Positions 17,576 through 27,464 of a stretch of DNA of 64,000 nt are shown one piece after another (position 1 is the first letter of the stretch; each line of letters begins with the position of its first letter). Source of the DNA: Burkholderiales bacterium (GTDB lineage: Bacteria; Pseudomonadota; Gammaproteobacteria; Burkholderiales; Casimicrobiaceae); NCBI GenBank assembly GCA_025354165.1, contig JANXNI010000057.1:1-64000 (forward strand). The letters run 5' to 3'. Below the pieces are notes generated by a model. The model was not told the origin of the DNA. It did not search any database and was given only the letters and a program-made list of their open reading frames with translations. Made by a program: the position numbers and the translations under genes.

Positions 17576-18484
17576 ATGGCAGAGCCACTCGACACGCATT
17601 TGCTGCGTGTGCTCTATCTCGTGCTTCAGGAGAAGAGTGTTTCTCGTGCGGCTGATCGCCTTGGCATCACGCAACCCGCCGTGAGCAGCGCGCTGAAACG
17701 GCTGCGCGAAATCACCGGTGACGATTTGCTGGTGCGTACGCGCAGTGGCATGACGGCAACCGAGCGCGCCGAGGGTTTGATCGCTCCGACCAAGGCCGCG
17801 CTTGACGCGATTGACAGCATTCTGGTCAAAGCTGAGCCGTTCGATCCCGCAAAGTCGAAACGCGTTTTTGGCGTCGGCGCGCCGGATTATTTTGATGCAT
17901 TTTTTCTGTCGAATCTGATTGAGCGTTTTCGTGCACGCGTGCCGCAGGGTCGGCTCAATATTCGCTCGCTGTCGCTCGACATTGATTTCGAGCGTTTGCT
18001 GGAAGAAGGTGAGCTTGACGTGGTCGTCGGTAACTGGCCGAATCCGCCGGAGTATTTGCGCACTACACCGCTCTTTGACGATGAGGTCGTCTGCATGCTT
18101 TCGGATCGCCATCCACTGGCAAAAAAAGCTGAAATCAGCGCGGATGACTATATCGCCGCGAAGCATCTCGCGCCTGTCCGCTACGCCGGCGGCGTGCGCG
18201 GCGCGATTGATGAGCATTTGCACAAGCTTGGCATCAAGCGCGACATTCGCGTGTCGCTACCTTACTTTCACGTTGCGCCCTATGTGCTGACCACGACCGA
18301 TCTCGTGTTCACCACGGGCCGACGATTCGCCGCGCACTACGCCAAATTTTTGCCGATCAAAGTGATGCCTGCGCCGCTCGATTTCCCGCCGCTGCGCTTC
18401 TATCAGCTCTGGCACGAGCGTACGCATACGGCAGCCCCGGCGCGCTGGCTGCGCGAGCAGATTACGACGGTAGCGTCTGGGTAG
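17576..18484 (+). CDS. LysR-family transcriptional regulator divergent from xdhA
   Basis: A 302-residue regulator. The N-terminal winged helix-turn-helix is clear (VSRAADRLGITQPAVSSALKRLRE), and the rest is a periplasmic-binding-like effector domain. GGGGGGAGGA precedes the ATG, a strong ribosome-binding site. LysR genes commonly control the gene set they diverge from, here xdhABC plus the ABC importer, with a purine intermediate as plausible effector. That is inference. The intergenic region contains scattered LysR-like T-N11-A sites, but none is distinctive enough to call. Confidence 0.9.
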   Translation: MAEPLDTHLLRVLYLVLQEKSVSRAADRLGITQPAVSSALKRLREITGDDLLVRTRSGMTATERAEGLIAPTKAALDAIDSILVKAEPFDPAKSKRVFGVGAPDYFDAFFLSNLIERFRARVPQGRLNIRSLSLDIDFERLLEEGELDVVVGNWPNPPEYLRTTPLFDDEVVCMLSDRHPLAKKAEISADDYIAAKHLAPVRYAGGVRGAIDEHLHKLGIKRDIRVSLPYFHVAPYVLTTTDLVFTTGRRFAAHYAKFLPIKVMPAPLDFPPLRFYQLWHERTHTAAPARWLREQITTVASG

Positions 18485-18550
18485 CGCGTAGGCGGGTAGT
18501 TTTTCAAACTAAGAGCGAGCTCGTTGCTTCGAAGAGGTGAGAATCGCAAT

Positions 18551-18778
18551 ATGAACCCATTGCTTTATCTGTTCGAGCTCGTCAATCTCGTCGTAGGCAC
18601 TGGCGCTTTCTTCATCGCTGGCATTCCGGCGGCGGCCTGGCCGACGACCGCATTCTGCCATCAGCTTTTCTCTGTAAGTACGCTTTCAATTGGGCTAGAA
18701 GCCAATTGCGGCAAAAGTCGAGTTTTGCAGTTTCTGACCGTCAGCCCCAATGCAATAGCCATTTCAGAAAAAAGCTGA
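18551..18778 (+). pseudogene. Small membrane ORF whose 3' half is the palindromic element
   Basis: ATG 18551 opens a frame with a hydrophobic segment (MNPLLYLFELVNLVVGTGAF...). From 18662 it is encoded by the 116-bp repeat, including the stop codon TGA at 18776-18778. The first 37 residues look like a real membrane helix, so the element may have inserted into and truncated a small gene. A weak GAGGTG lies upstream. No continuation was recognisable beyond the repeat. Alternatively the ORF is spurious. Confidence 0.35.
18662..18777. repeat. 116-bp palindromic intergenic element, copy 2
   Basis: The ends are CAGCTTTTCTCTGTAA and, inverted, CAGCTTTTTTCTGAAA (14 of 16 identical). GGGCTA is at offset 31-36, CAGCCCC near 81, and AAAGTCGA ends at offset 60. 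No target-site duplication is visible at the edges. Confidence 0.9.
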
Positions 18779-19084
18779 AATATATAAACGAAAAAGCAAA
18801 GCTCGTGATCTCCACGCTCGGTCAACATCCGGAGCGCAGAAAAGGTGATCGCCTTCACGACGGCATATTCGCCGTTCTTCCGGGATCGGCCGCTGGCAAC
18901 ATGATGGCGAACACCCCTAACCTGTCGGCTGGGTACAAGTTCGCGCTCAAAGATTTAACTTCATCGCCGTATGCAAGATTGCCAACAAACACAGCTTCGT
19001 CGCGTTTTTTTCTTCGCGCTCTGATTGCGCCTGACCGTGGCTGAACGATAAGGAGGCCGTCCGTTCTGGCATAGACTTTCAGCT
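18779..19084. other. Intergenic region, no gene recognised
   Basis: This stretch between the palindromic element and ndh has open frames on both strands, but none combines a good start, ribosome-binding site and protein-like composition. A purine-rich AAGGAGG at about 19049 is too far from the ndh ATG (19085) to be its ribosome-binding site. Confidence 0.4.
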
Positions 19085-20439
<1,355 letters not shown>

Positions 20440-20443
<4 letters not shown>

Positions 20444-20940
20444 CCTTCGCCGACGTCGCGCAGCACCGTCTGGATGACTGCCGCACTGATCCGAAAATCG
20501 GTCGCGTGCAGTTTGGCAAAGCGCGCTTTGGCTGATGTAATCAAGCCGCGCTTCTTCGCAAGACCGATCAGCGCCGCCGTGCCTGCCACGCGAATTCCAT
20601 TCTCTGTTGCGACTGCGCGACCCGCCCGCTCATCCATCAGGATCAGGGTTTCGCTAACGCCGTGCGACACAGCGATGCGAATGCAGTCTGTCTCGCCTTC
20701 GTCCAGATCGGGGAGCGCAACGCCAGCGTCAGGAATCGATTTTCTCCAGACACGAATCGTCTTCCGTTTCACCGCTGCGGCAATCTCAAGCTCACCGCGC
20801 GCCGCGACACCCGGCAACACTTCTCGATGCACCGACGCTGGAACCCACACGTCGCCGAACAGTTCAGGAAGCCACGTCAACCCATCAACAATCGCGAGCC
20901 CGATCAACGGACTCGCATCGCTCAGGACAAGGCGAGCCAT
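20440..20940 (-). CDS. PIN-domain toxin, DUF3368 family
   Basis: A 166-residue putative endoribonuclease toxin. PIN acidic residues are visible in LSDASPLIGLA (first Asp), DEGETDCIRIA and ILMDERAGRAVA. DUF3368 proteins are usually paired with UPF0175 antitoxins, as here: the upstream gene overlaps this ATG by 19 bases, so the pair is one transcription unit. The acidic cluster is intact, so the toxin is probably functional. Confidence 0.85.
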
Positions 20941-21266
20941 TGATCGAGTGTTTCGATATCCCGTTGAGTCTCGGCTGCATCCATCTCGACCACCGTAATG
21001 CCCAGTCGCGATACATGCGCAATAAACGCAGCCAGCGGCAATTGCGCCATGCGCGCGCTGCGCACCAACGACAAGCCGCCATCACGAAACAGCGCCGTCG
21101 CCAGCGCGATACGCGCACCGGGCTCTCCCAGCAGTTTGCCCGACTGCAAACCAATCATCACCGCATCCGGCTGATCACGATTCATCACCACCACTACGTC
21201 GTCGCGGGCATTGCGCAGCGCTTCGCTGGGATTATTTTTTAAGCCTGAGACGTTAACGGTTTGCAT
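20922..21266 (-). CDS. UPF0175-family antitoxin with a Phd-like N-terminus
   Basis: A 114-residue antitoxin partner of the DUF3368 PIN protein. The C-terminal two thirds (LATALFRDGGLSLVRSARMA, then an Ala/Phe-rich helix-turn-helix) matches UPF0175. The first 40 residues (VNVSGLKNNPSEALRNARDD, VVVVMNRDQPDAVMIGL) resemble the DNA-binding fold of Phd/YefM antitoxins, so the protein may combine two antitoxin-type modules. AAAAAGGA precedes the ATG. It probably binds its own promoter as an autorepressor, alone or with the toxin. Confidence 0.8.
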   Translation of the reverse strand: MQTVNVSGLKNNPSEALRNARDDVVVVMNRDQPDAVMIGLQSGKLLGEPGARIALATALFRDGGLSLVRSARMAQLPLAAFIAHVSRLGITVVEMDAAETQRDIETLDQWLALS

Positions 21267-21301
21267 GATTCCTTTTTGATATAGGAAGATCGTATGGGTA
21301 T

Positions 21302-21307
21302 ATTATA
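21302..21307 (-). promoter_or_regulatory. Candidate -10 box of the toxin-antitoxin operon
   Basis: TATAAT on the minus strand, 36 bases ahead of the antitoxin ATG, in a strikingly AT-rich stretch for this genome. No convincing -35 hexamer was found at the usual spacing. Confidence 0.4.
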
Positions 21308-21389
21308 TAGGCGCTTATTAGCACCACTGAGTTTGCCGTCTCAACGTAGCCTGCGATAGCTGCGCAAACCAAGCGGCGATAATTTAGCC

Positions 21390-22307
21390 ATGAACCCCGT
21401 CCACACCTCCCAAATCACTTCCCTCCCACTCCTCGCGCGCGGCAAAGTACGTGACAACTATGCCGTGGGTACCGACCGTATCCTGATGGTGGCTTCCGAC
21501 CGCATTAGTGCGTTTGATGTGATCATGGGCGAGCCGATTACGGGCAAGGGTGCGTTGTTGACGCAGATGGCGCTGTTCTGGTTCGCAAAATTGACGGGGA
21601 TCGTGCCAAATCACCTGACCGGCGACGAACCGGAGAGCGTGGTGACCGAGGCCGAAAGGGCGCAGGTGGTGGGTCGTTCGATGCTGGTGAAGCGGCTGAA
21701 GCCGTTGCCTGTGGAGGCGGTGGTGCGCGGCTATCTGGCGGGGTCGGGCTGGGTTGAATATCAGCAGTCTCAGTCCGTCTGCGGCGTGCCGTTGCCAGCC
21801 GGACTCAAGAACGCCAGCAAGCTTCCGTCGCCGATTTTCACCCCTGCGACCAAGGCGGAAATGGGCGAGCATGACGAAAATATTTCGTTTGCACGCATGG
21901 TGGAAATCATTGGCGAACCGCTTGCGGTCAAGGTGCGTGATGCGGCCATTGCGCTCTACACGCGCGCCGCCGATTACGCGCTGACCAAGGGCATCATCAT
22001 CGCCGACACCAAGTTTGAATTCGGGCTCGACGAGCAGGGCACGCTGACCTTGATGGATGAAGTGTTGACGCCGGATTCGTCGCGTTACTGGCCGATTGAG
22101 GGATACGAGGCTGCGTTTTCCGCTGGCAAAAATCCGCCGAGCTACGACAAACAATATTTGCGCGATTGGCTAGAAAGCGTTCGCGTCGATGGCCAGCCGT
22201 GGGGTAAAAAAGCGCCCGCACCGACGTTGCCCCCCGAGGTGATTGTGGGGACTGCGGCGAAGTATCAGGAAGCGTTTGACCGGTTGGCAACGCCGGGTAG
22301 GGCCTAG
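21390..22307 (+). CDS. purC: SAICAR synthase (phosphoribosylaminoimidazole-succinocarboxamide synthase)
   Basis: Condenses CAIR with aspartate using ATP in purine synthesis. At 305 residues it is the longer, SAICAR synthase I type rather than the roughly 240-residue form. Visible are [14 protein letters not shown] (nucleotide loop), [50 protein letters not shown] and the catalytic [14 protein letters not shown]. It is followed within one base by a palindromic element and is convergent with the OGT-like gene. Confidence 0.96.
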   Translation: MNPVHTSQITSLPLLARGKVRDNYAVGTDRILMVASDRISAFDVIMGEPITGKGALLTQMALFWFAKLTGIVPNHLTGDEPESVVTEAERAQVVGRSMLVKRLKPLPVEAVVRGYLAGSGWVEYQQSQSVCGVPLPAGLKNASKLPSPIFTPATKAEMGEHDENISFARMVEIIGEPLAVKVRDAAIALYTRAADYALTKGIIIADTKFEFGLDEQGTLTLMDEVLTPDSSRYWPIEGYEAAFSAGKNPPSYDKQYLRDWLESVRVDGQPWGKKAPAPTLPPEVIVGTAAKYQEAFDRLATPGRA

Positions 22308-22424
22308 CAACTTTTATTTGGCGTCCTTGTTTTATAAGGGCTGGTGGCTATTTTTGGCAAAAGTCGACTTGCTCAAGTTCTCGCAGTTAGCCGCGGCGCA
22401 TCCGAAGAAATTCCGTAAAAGCTG
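22308..22424. repeat. 116-bp-type palindromic element, copy 3 (117 bp)
   Basis: A more diverged copy with ends CAACTTTT and AAAAGCTG. AAGGGCT lies at offset 29-35, AAAAGTCGAC spans the midpoint, and TTAGCC is near offset 80. It lies between convergent purC and the OGT-like gene and could act as a bidirectional transcript end. Confidence 0.8.
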
Positions 22425-22429
22425 TTATC

Positions 22430-24457
22430 TCAACTGGCAGTGCTGGCATCCTTCGCCGCGTTGTTAAGCAACCACTCCCGTAACGTGGCTACCGGCGCGG
22501 GATCTTCAAAAAGTGTTGCCGCGCTAGTCGCAATTTCGTCGCGCAAACTGGCCCGCTCTTCAGCATCACGTAACAGGCGCACTGAAATAGCCACGTAGCC
22601 ATTCACGTCATTCGCCACCAGCGCAGAGCTCATCTTCACAGACAACGCGTTCAACATGGCGAACGTCTGCCGCCCGCGCATGAATTCGCCGGGCAAGGTA
22701 ACAATCGGCAAACCGACAGACAACGCATCCAGACTGGTGTTGCCGCCGGAAAAACCGAAGCTGTCCAGCGCGATGTCACAGACCGAAAGTACGGCAAGAA
22801 AATCAGCGCGAGCGCTTTGCGGCAGGCGAATCACACGCGTTTGGGTGATGAGGCCCAGCGGCGCGAAAAAGTGGTCGAGATAAGCATCGAACAGTCGTGA
22901 GCGGTTGCCGGCCGGACTATCGAACACGACCAGGCGCGCATCCGGCGATTGCGCAAGAATTTCGCCGACGGCGCGCGTGAATTGCGGACTCCACTTGAAC
23001 GGCGATTGCGCGCACACAGCGAGCGGAACGTTCTGCGGAAGGCGTAGTTGCGTTCGCGTCAATGCTGACGGTGCAGGCGGGCGCGGATAGCAGGTGCCTA
23101 GTCCCGGCAGCACCTGCAATCGCTCGCGATAGTGCGCCTGCGCGTTGCCTGGTTCAAGCGCAGCGGCGCTGAAGAACACATCTATCGTCGGCAACCCGCT
23201 GGTGACAGGATGCCCCCAGAGCATGCATTGCAGCGGTGCGAGACGCATCGCCGCAAGCTTCTCGATGATCGGCTCCATGCCGATTTCCGGGTAGATGAGT
23301 ACGTCGGGTGCGTCTGCCGCGATGGCCCGTGCCATCATGAGTAACGCCTGATCGTCATCTTCAAAATGCACGAGTTGCGCGACGCTGGCTTGCACTTCGT
23401 CGGTGAATGCGTCGCGCTGGCCGCAAGCGTAGATAAACACTTCAATCTGCTCATCGTTCTTCGCTGAAATGCCGGTGAAGAAGTGTTTGAAGTATTGTCC
23501 GACGGTGCAATCGCGGATGTGCTTCGACGCGAAAGCGACGCGGATTCTGTGGCCGCGATCTGTCGCGCGTTTTGCCAACGATGGCGTGAGGGGCTGCATG
23601 AGCGCTGCCAGCCAATCGCCGCGCCCTGATTGCAATTCGAGATCGTTACGCCCGTGATACGCGAGGCGAAACGCGGTGTGACGTACGAGTCCCAGTCGTT
23701 CATCGTCATTGAGCGTGGTCGGTGCCGCATTGGCAAGCTGTGCAAGACCGTCGCGATAACGCTCGCGCCACGCGTTAATCGCGCTCTCATCCGGATAGTT
23801 TTCCGGCACCGTCAAGCTCGAGTCCACGGAATCGGGCGTCAACTCAGTCAATGGCGGCAACGGGTTATCGGCCAACGCCTGAAGTGCGTTCAACGGTGCA
23901 TCGTCGGTGAGTCGCTTCACCCACAGCCATTGCGCCGCCGCGTTCTCGCGATGACGAGAAAAAGTGTGTCGCGCCAGTTCAACAGCCTCTGCGGAGCGCG
24001 ACTGTGCCGCCAGCGCGCGACTCACTGCCCACGCAATAGACACATCCGCGCTAACGTCAATCGCGTGCGACTCCGTGAGTTGCAACGCACGCGCACTCGT
24101 CGCTGGCGTTGACGCGGCATCCCAAAGATAGCGCCAGAAAGCCATTTGCGTCGGCGCAATTTGTACCAAGTGTTCGAAGTGCGGAAACGCACGCTCCGGA
24201 AACTTTTGATCAAGCGCAATGCGGCCCGCCAGTGCGCGTGTCGCCGGCTCTGGCGGCCACATCATCAGCGCACGCTGAATCGTCGCTTGTGCTGAGGTGA
24301 GATCGCCCGACTGCGCATGCGCCGCCGCTAACGTCCGCTGCGCCGCTTGCGTGTTGCGGTACGACGTGGGTGCCGCAGTAATGAGCCGCACGGCATCGGC
24401 AAACGCGCCCTGACGCAGCATTGCCATCGCCTGCCGAACCAGTTGCTCCGCGCTCAC
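22430..24457 (-). CDS. TPR-containing O-GlcNAc transferase-like (GT41/SPINDLY) glycosyltransferase
   Basis: A 675-residue protein with TPR-like helical repeats in roughly the first 260 residues and a GT41 catalytic region behind. The catalytic half contains RIRVAFASKHIRDCTVGQYF, DVLIYPEIGMEP, the family-typical LAPLQCMLWGHPVTSG, the UDP-binding-like FGFSGGNTSLDALSVGLPIV, then LPGEFMRGRQTFAML. Family members transfer GlcNAc or other sugars to Ser/Thr of proteins, or to Asn in HMW1C-like forms. In bacteria the targets are mostly unknown, and nothing nearby suggests one. The start is GTG 24457, overlapping the pdxY stop by four bases, so the two are translationally coupled. Confidence 0.88.
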   Translation of the reverse strand: MSAEQLVRQAMAMLRQGAFADAVRLITAAPTSYRNTQAAQRTLAAAHAQSGDLTSAQATIQRALMMWPPEPATRALAGRIALDQKFPERAFPHFEHLVQIAPTQMAFWRYLWDAASTPATSARALQLTESHAIDVSADVSIAWAVSRALAAQSRSAEAVELARHTFSRHRENAAAQWLWVKRLTDDAPLNALQALADNPLPPLTELTPDSVDSSLTVPENYPDESAINAWRERYRDGLAQLANAAPTTLNDDERLGLVRHTAFRLAYHGRNDLELQSGRGDWLAALMQPLTPSLAKRATDRGHRIRVAFASKHIRDCTVGQYFKHFFTGISAKNDEQIEVFIYACGQRDAFTDEVQASVAQLVHFEDDDQALLMMARAIAADAPDVLIYPEIGMEPIIEKLAAMRLAPLQCMLWGHPVTSGLPTIDVFFSAAALEPGNAQAHYRERLQVLPGLGTCYPRPPAPSALTRTQLRLPQNVPLAVCAQSPFKWSPQFTRAVGEILAQSPDARLVVFDSPAGNRSRLFDAYLDHFFAPLGLITQTRVIRLPQSARADFLAVLSVCDIALDSFGFSGGNTSLDALSVGLPIVTLPGEFMRGRQTFAMLNALSVKMSSALVANDVNGYVAISVRLLRDAEERASLRDEIATSAATLFEDPAPVATLREWLLNNAAKDASTAS

Positions 24458-25308
24458 AGAACCACAGCGGCGAAGTGTTGCGCGGGATTCACCAGCCGAT
24501 CCTGCATCGCAATCAGATTCAAGTCTCGCGGCATCGCAGCGTCAGTCCCCTGTATTAAGGCGAACAGCGAAGACACCGCCCGTGACAGCGCCAATGCAAT
24601 ATCGTGATGTTGCAAATAGCGCCCCAGAAAAAGCGCTGCAATGCAATCACCCATGCCATTGGGCATCGGTTCCAGTGGCAGGTAAGGCGTGTACACGGCC
24701 CACGCCGCGTCGGCGGTCACCGCGAGCGTCGCGATATCGTCGTCCGTTTCGGCGCGGGCGCTAGTGACGAGTGCAATGCGCGCGCCGCGTTCGAGCAATG
24801 TTCTGGAGGCAGCGACGAGTTCATCTTGCGTTTGCGGATTGCTTTCGGTGAGCAAGCCCAGCTCAAACACATTGGGCGTGATGATGTCGGCAACATCTAG
24901 CGCCGTTTTCGCGAAAAATTGCGGTACATCCGGTTTGACGAATACGCCACGCCCCACGTCACCCATCACCGGATCGCAGCAATACAGTGCGCCCGGATTT
25001 TGTGCCTTCACACGACGTACGGCGTCAGCAATCGCCTCACCCGTCTCAGCACTGCCGATGTAGCCGGACAGCACCGCGTCCACGCGCCCGAGCAGGCCAC
25101 GCGCATCCAGCCCATCCACCAACTCGCGCACGTGCGCTGCTGCGAACGCCTGTCCAGTCCAGGTGCCGTGGCCCGTGTGATTGGAGAACTGCACGGTGTG
25201 AATCGGCCACGCTTCAATGCCGAGTCGCTGCAACGTGAATGCCGCAGCGTCGTTACCAACGTGCCCGGCAACGACGTGCGACTGAATGGAGAGAACTTGG
25301 AGTGGCAT
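24454..25308 (-). CDS. pdxY: Pyridoxal kinase
   Basis: Phosphorylates pyridoxal to pyridoxal 5'-phosphate in vitamin B6 salvage. The 284-residue ribokinase-fold protein shows the PdxY N-terminus SIQSHVVAGHVGN, the substrate loop VQFSNHTGHGTW, CCDPVMGDVGRGVFV, DIITPNVFELGLLT, and the anion-hole/catalytic NGMGDCIAALFLG with its Asp. Start ATG 25308 fits the family; the longer reading to 25584 adds 92 residues of shadow sequence. It is joined to the OGT-like gene by a GTGA overlap. Confidence 0.94.
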   Translation of the reverse strand: MPLQVLSIQSHVVAGHVGNDAAAFTLQRLGIEAWPIHTVQFSNHTGHGTWTGQAFAAAHVRELVDGLDARGLLGRVDAVLSGYIGSAETGEAIADAVRRVKAQNPGALYCCDPVMGDVGRGVFVKPDVPQFFAKTALDVADIITPNVFELGLLTESNPQTQDELVAASRTLLERGARIALVTSARAETDDDIATLAVTADAAWAVYTPYLPLEPMPNGMGDCIAALFLGRYLQHHDIALALSRAVSSLFALIQGTDAAMPRDLNLIAMQDRLVNPAQHFAAVVL

Positions 25309-25367
25309 GCCGCAATTTTGGCATTGGCGAACGGAACATTGCGTTGCCGCCGTTGCGATTGCAATAC

Positions 25368-27311
25368 CTACGCGGCTTTTGACCGCTGATAGTTGAAGGG
25401 GCCACCCGTAAACGGCGCGAAACCGCAACCAAAAATCGCACCTGCGTCGGCCAGATCGCTGTCGGTGACCACGCCTTCTGCCAGCGCTTTGTTCGCTTCG
25501 TTCAACATCGGCGTGAGCAAACGATCCGTCAAACCTGCCGGTACGGCACCCGCCGCGCCTTTTTGCGGTTTGCCGTTGACCCAAACGTAGAAACCTTTAC
25601 CGGTCTTCTTGCCGAGTTCTTTTGCTTCGAGTTTCGCGGCTAACTTTCTCGGCGCATTCTGCAAAGCGGCTTCGCCGCCAACGACTTGTCCCACCGCTGC
25701 ACACACGTCGAGACCAACCACATCGGCGAGTTCAACCGGGCCCATCGGCATGCCGAACAGTAGCGCGGCTTCATCGAGTGTTTCCGGCGTGATGCCTTCA
25801 TCGAGGCAGCGCATCGCTTCGGTGAGATACGGAGCGAGGATACGGTTCACCCAGAATCCCGGCGCGCTCTTGCAGGCAAGCGGCAGCTTGTCGATTTGAT
25901 CGACGAAGGCCGTGGCTTTGCGCGCCATGTCGGGATTGGTTTGTGCGCCGCTAATGACTTCCACCAGCATCATCTGCGCGACTGGATTGAAGAAATGCAC
26001 GCCGACAAGGCGCGACGGATCTTTCAGCGCGGTGGCAATCTGCTCAAGCGGAATGCTTGAGGTGTTGGTCGCAAGCACGGCGTCGGGCTTGGCCTTCGCT
26101 TCGAGTTGCGCAAACACTTTTTGTTTGACGGCGAGATTTTCAACGATGGCTTCAATGATGAAGTCGGCGTTTTTCGCGCCGTCGCCCGTGATGTCCGGTT
26201 GCAGGCGATCCATCGCATCGCGAATGCGGCGCCCGTCACGCAGGCGCTTTTTGTACATATCAGCCGCGCGCTTGATCGAGGGCGCAATCTTCGATGCGTC
26301 CAGATCCTGCAGCGTGACCTTGATGCCGCGCAATGCGCACCAGGCCGCGATGTCGCCGCCCATCACACCCGCACCGACGACGTGAACATGCATCGCCTTG
26401 AAGTTGATGCCTTTGGCTTGTGCTTTCAGTTTTTCGCGCAGGCTGAACACGCGGATCAGATTCTTCGCCGTGGAATGTGACAGCAACGCCTGCATGGAAC
26501 ACGATTCAGTTGCGGCGGGCACGTGCACGTCGCCGTTGTACTTTTGCCAGAGATCGATGATCGCGTACGGCGCTGGGTAGTGCTCGGGCCGAGCGCGTTT
26601 TGCGACCTGCTTCCTGGCTTGCGACGCTACGTAGCCACGCAGGAAACCATTGGTCATGAGGTTCTGAACAAAACTCAACTGGCGTGGCGCAGGCAGCGTC
26701 TTGAGCACACCTGCGACGGTGTTACCCACGATGCGCGGCGGCACGGCTTCGTCCACGAGGCCGAGTTTTTTTGCCTTCGATGCGTCGACCGTTTTGCCGG
26801 AAAGCATGAGATCGAACGCAGCGGGCGCGCCGAGCAATTGCGGCAGGCGCTTGACGCCACCCCAGGCTGGAAGAATGCCCAGCATCACTTCAGGCAAGCC
26901 CATACGCGTGCCGGGCTCGTCGACCGCGACGCGATAGCGACACGCCATCGCAAGCTCTAGCCCACCGCCCATGCAGAAGCCCCTGATCAGCGCAAGCGTT
27001 GGGTACTTCACGACCGCGAGGCGCTCGTACAAATCGTAGCCACGCTTGATGAGGGTTGATGCGGCGGCGACATCGCTTGTTTTGCTGATGGCCTCGAATT
27101 CCTGAATGTTTGCGCCCGCGATGAAGCCGGAAGATTTCAGCGAATGAAAGACGACAGCCTTCGGAGATTCTTTGTCGAACTGATCCAGTAGAAATGCGAA
27201 TTCATCGAGTACCGGCGTACCCATCGTGTTGACGTTGCTGCCCGCCACATCAATACCGACCCATGTGATGCCGTTTTCGTCGGTCTTGAGTTTGAAGTTT
27301 TGATAGATCAT
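25368..27311 (-). CDS. fadJ: Fatty-acid oxidation multifunctional enzyme (enoyl-CoA hydratase / 3-hydroxyacyl-CoA dehydrogenase)
   Basis: Carries two successive beta-oxidation steps. The N-terminal crotonase half contains SSGFIAGANIQEF (oxyanion/CoA site), GFCMGGGLELAMACRYRVA, and GLPEVMLGILPAWGG. From about residue 305 the NAD-binding half begins (VHVVGAGVMGGDIAAWCALRG), with NTSSIPLEQIA, GVHFFNPVAQMMLVEVI and CKSAPGFWVNRILAPYL. At 647 residues it is shorter than E. coli FadJ (714) but keeps both domains. The true start is ATG 27311; the frame continues upstream through a repeat to 27452. It is the last gene of the regulator-thiolase-hydratase operon. Confidence 0.93.
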   Translation of the reverse strand: MIYQNFKLKTDENGITWVGIDVAGSNVNTMGTPVLDEFAFLLDQFDKESPKAVVFHSLKSSGFIAGANIQEFEAISKTSDVAAASTLIKRGYDLYERLAVVKYPTLALIRGFCMGGGLELAMACRYRVAVDEPGTRMGLPEVMLGILPAWGGVKRLPQLLGAPAAFDLMLSGKTVDASKAKKLGLVDEAVPPRIVGNTVAGVLKTLPAPRQLSFVQNLMTNGFLRGYVASQARKQVAKRARPEHYPAPYAIIDLWQKYNGDVHVPAATESCSMQALLSHSTAKNLIRVFSLREKLKAQAKGINFKAMHVHVVGAGVMGGDIAAWCALRGIKVTLQDLDASKIAPSIKRAADMYKKRLRDGRRIRDAMDRLQPDITGDGAKNADFIIEAIVENLAVKQKVFAQLEAKAKPDAVLATNTSSIPLEQIATALKDPSRLVGVHFFNPVAQMMLVEVISGAQTNPDMARKATAFVDQIDKLPLACKSAPGFWVNRILAPYLTEAMRCLDEGITPETLDEAALLFGMPMGPVELADVVGLDVCAAVGQVVGGEAALQNAPRKLAAKLEAKELGKKTGKGFYVWVNGKPQKGAAGAVPAGLTDRLLTPMLNEANKALAEGVVTDSDLADAGAIFGCGFAPFTGGPFNYQRSKAA

Positions 27312-27345
27312 TCTTGTGTCCTGTGCGCTTAATGTCACCGTTTTG

Positions 27346-27464
27346 ACCCCCTCTTCCTTGACGGGAGGGTTGGGGTGAGGGTGACGGGTTGCTTGGAGAT
27401 CAAATGTGACTGGGAGTGGCACGTAACCCCTCACCCTAGCCCTCTCTCGCAAGGGGAGAGGGGA
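27346..27464. repeat. Two inverted CCCTCACCC-type repeats between fadI and fadJ
   Basis: 27427-27464 is a full palindromic copy (CCCCTCACCCTAGCCC...GAGGGG). 27346-27388 is a diverged copy in the opposite orientation (CCCCTCTTCC, then GGTTGGGGTGAGGGTGACGG). They occupy most of the gap between two co-directional operon genes and could fold in the mRNA. Confidence 0.8.

Noticed and set aside
25309-25584. 92-residue extension of pdxY
   Set aside because: Composition is that of a shadow of fadJ, and the kinase domain starts at 25308.
27312-27452. N-terminal extension of the fadJ reading frame
   Set aside because: It translates two CCCTCACCC-type repeats. ATG 27311 begins the conserved crotonase domain.
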